DNA from: Paracoccaceae bacterium
Lineage (GTDB): Bacteria > Pseudomonadota > Alphaproteobacteria > Rhodobacterales > Rhodobacteraceae
Assembly (NCBI GenBank): GCA_030066855.1
Contig: JASJAU010000005.1
Span: forward strand, 1 to 56,074
Direction of reading: 5' to 3'
Length of the DNA: 56,074 bases
Positions 54,855 to 56,074 of this stretch are shown here, one piece after another; the stretch's first letter is position 1; each line of letters starts with the position of its first letter. The position numbers and the translations under genes are program-made. The notes under the pieces are model-generated. The model did no database searches, was not told where the DNA came from, and saw only the letters and a list, made by a program, of their open reading frames with translations.

Positions 54855-56074
54855 TTATGCGGAATCCGCAGATTCGATCACATAAACGCCGGGCGCCGCC
54901 GCAAGCGCGGGATGGGAGTCGGTCTCGCCCGGGACCCTTGCCGGAACCTGTTTGCCGGACCTCTTCTTCAGCCAGGCGCCCCAGCGCGGCCACCATGACC
55001 CCGGTTGCTCGGTCGCTCCCTCCAGCCAATGGTCGGCGTCTCCGCTCCAATCGTCGTTCGTATAGTGGCCGTATTTCTTCTTGGACGGCGGATTGATGAT
55101 CCCGGCGATGTGGCCGGATTCTGAAAGGTAGAACGTCTTGGACCGGCTGCCCATCTGACGCATGCCCTCGTAGCTCGATTTCCAGGCGGCGATGTGATCG
55201 GTCTCACAAGCGATCGCGCAAATCGGCACCTTCACATCCTTGATGCGCACTTTCTCGCCCAGAACAGTGAATCCGTTGCGCGCGAATTCGTTGCCCTGGC
55301 ATAGGCCGCGCAGGTAATCCACCGCCATGCAGGCGGGCAGGTTGGTGCCGTCGCCATTCCAGTAGAGAAGGTCGAAAGCTGGCGGCGCCTCACCCATCAT
55401 GTAGCTCTTGATGGCCGGCGTATAGATCAGGTCGTTCGAGCGGAGGAAGCTGAAGGTGCGCGACATGATCGAGCTTTCTAGGATGCCCTCTTCCTTCACT
55501 TCCGCTTCGATGGCGTCGACGAAATCATCCGTCAGGAAAACGCCAAACTCCCCCTGATCCTCAAAATCCGTCAGAGTGGTGAAGAAGGTCGCGGATTTCA
55601 CCGATTTGTCGCCGCGCTTCTCCAAAAGAGCCAGCGTCATAGAAAGGGTCGTGCCCGCGATGCAATACCCGACCGCATTGACCTGAGGTTCGCCCGTGAT
55701 CGCTTTCACCTCATCGATCGCGGTCAGGTACCCCTTCTCGATGTACGCATCCAACCCGAAGTCCCGATAGGACCTGTCCGGGTTCTTCCAGCTCACGACG
55801 AATAGCGTGAAGCCCTGTTCGACAATCCAGCGGATCAAGCTGTTCTGCGGCTTGAGGTCCATGATGTAGAACTTGTTGATCCAGGGCGGGAAGATGACGA
55901 GCGGCGTCTTGTGGACGGTCTCGGTTTTCGGCGCGTATTGCACCAGTTCGAACAACTCGTTCCGAAAGACGACGGACCCCTCGGTGGTCGCGATGTTCTC
56001 GCCGACCCGAAACGCCTCCTTGTCCGCCAGGGTGACGAGCAAATCGCCCTCGTTCGCCTCGATGTCGCGCACCA
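54855..56074 (-). CDS. phaC: PhaC, class I poly(3-hydroxyalkanoate) synthase (5' end outside window)
   Basis: The C-terminal 405 or so residues of PHA synthase, which polymerises hydroxyacyl-CoA at the granule surface. The lipase-like box is GYCIAG with the catalytic cysteine; the catalytic aspartate is in CETDHIAAW and the histidine in SGHIAGIINPP. PPWINKFYIMDL and FVVSWKNPD are conserved class I segments. The frame remains open to the window end, so the N-terminal domain and start codon lie beyond it. The stop TAA at 54855 is preceded by a small coding hairpin. Confidence 0.96.
   Translation of the reverse strand, partial: VRDIEANEGDLLVTLADKEAFRVGENIATTEGSVVFRNELFELVQYAPKTETVHKTPLVIFPPWINKFYIMDLKPQNSLIRWIVEQGFTLFVVSWKNPDRSYRDFGLDAYIEKGYLTAIDEVKAITGEPQVNAVGYCIAGTTLSMTLALLEKRGDKSVKSATFFTTLTDFEDQGEFGVFLTDDFVDAIEAEVKEEGILESSIMSRTFSFLRSNDLIYTPAIKSYMMGEAPPAFDLLYWNGDGTNLPACMAVDYLRGLCQGNEFARNGFTVLGEKVRIKDVKVPICAIACETDHIAAWKSSYEGMRQMGSRSKTFYLSESGHIAGIINPPSKKKYGHYTNDDWSGDADHWLEGATEQPGSWWPRWGAWLKKRSGKQVPARVPGETDSHPALAAAPGVYVIESADSA

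Overview
The window reads as chromosomal DNA from a high-GC alphaproteobacterium, most likely of the Rhodobacterales/Rhodobacteraceae type. The evidence is the aapJQMP transporter, the division regulator MipZ, the class I phaC/phaP genes with CTGC-N3-GCAG operators, the argB-engB-MOSC-yidC gene order, and a hydrogenase cluster that follows the order I know from Rhodobacter capsulatus. Species cannot be fixed from the sequence alone.

Layout. (1) 1-3854 (+): 3' end of aapJ, a hairpin terminator, then aapQ, aapM and aapP, a general L-amino-acid ABC importer. (2) 3864-9211 (-): one tightly overlapped operon, yidC > MOSC protein > engB > argB > 4Fe-4S protein > SixA-like phosphatase. (3) 9440-21162: housekeeping genes on both strands: EAL phosphodiesterase, ttcA, DUF3833 lipoprotein, CorC/TlyC-type membrane protein, a degenerate metallophosphoesterase, xerD with two upstream unknown genes (one only 45 aa), aroK-aroB, ssb, lytic transglycosylase, yidD-rnpA-rpmH. 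(4) 21450-25031 (+): TVP38-like membrane protein, flavin disulfide oxidoreductase, sensor kinase. (5) 25080-25156: tRNA-Arg(ACG). (6) 25208-44467 (+): an uninterrupted 19 kb [NiFe]-hydrogenase island. (7) 44642-46286: an unknown two-TM protein convergent with mipZ. (8) 46419-49813 (-): an uncharacterised catabolic-looking operon (cyclic amidase, VOC protein, Asp/Glu-type racemase, DapA-like lyase), with a DUF1330 gene divergent from it. (9) 50367-54198 (+): a 1161-aa CheB-CheR-PAS-HWE kinase and its overlapping response regulator. (10) 54279-56074 (-): phaP and the 3' part of phaC, with two PhaR-type palindromes at the phaP promoter.

How the hydrogenase genes work together. HupU/HupV (no Tat signal, no C-terminal extension) should sense H2 in the cytoplasm and control the kinase HupT, which acts on HupR. 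HupR is an NtrC-family regulator lacking the sigma-54 contact loop and Walker B acidic residues. The target is hupSLC, the membrane-bound uptake hydrogenase. HupS carries both extra cysteines of the oxygen-tolerant proximal cluster. HypABCDEF build and insert the Ni-Fe(CN)2CO site. HupF, HupG, HupH, a rubredoxin-HupJ fusion and HupK are accessory maturation factors, and HupD trims HupL. A 57-aa His-rich secreted/membrane micro-protein sits between hupL and hupC and is the best candidate in the island for an undescribed component.

All calls rest on reading the sequence and on remembered family knowledge; no database search was possible. No gene-free stretch exceeds 300 bases.
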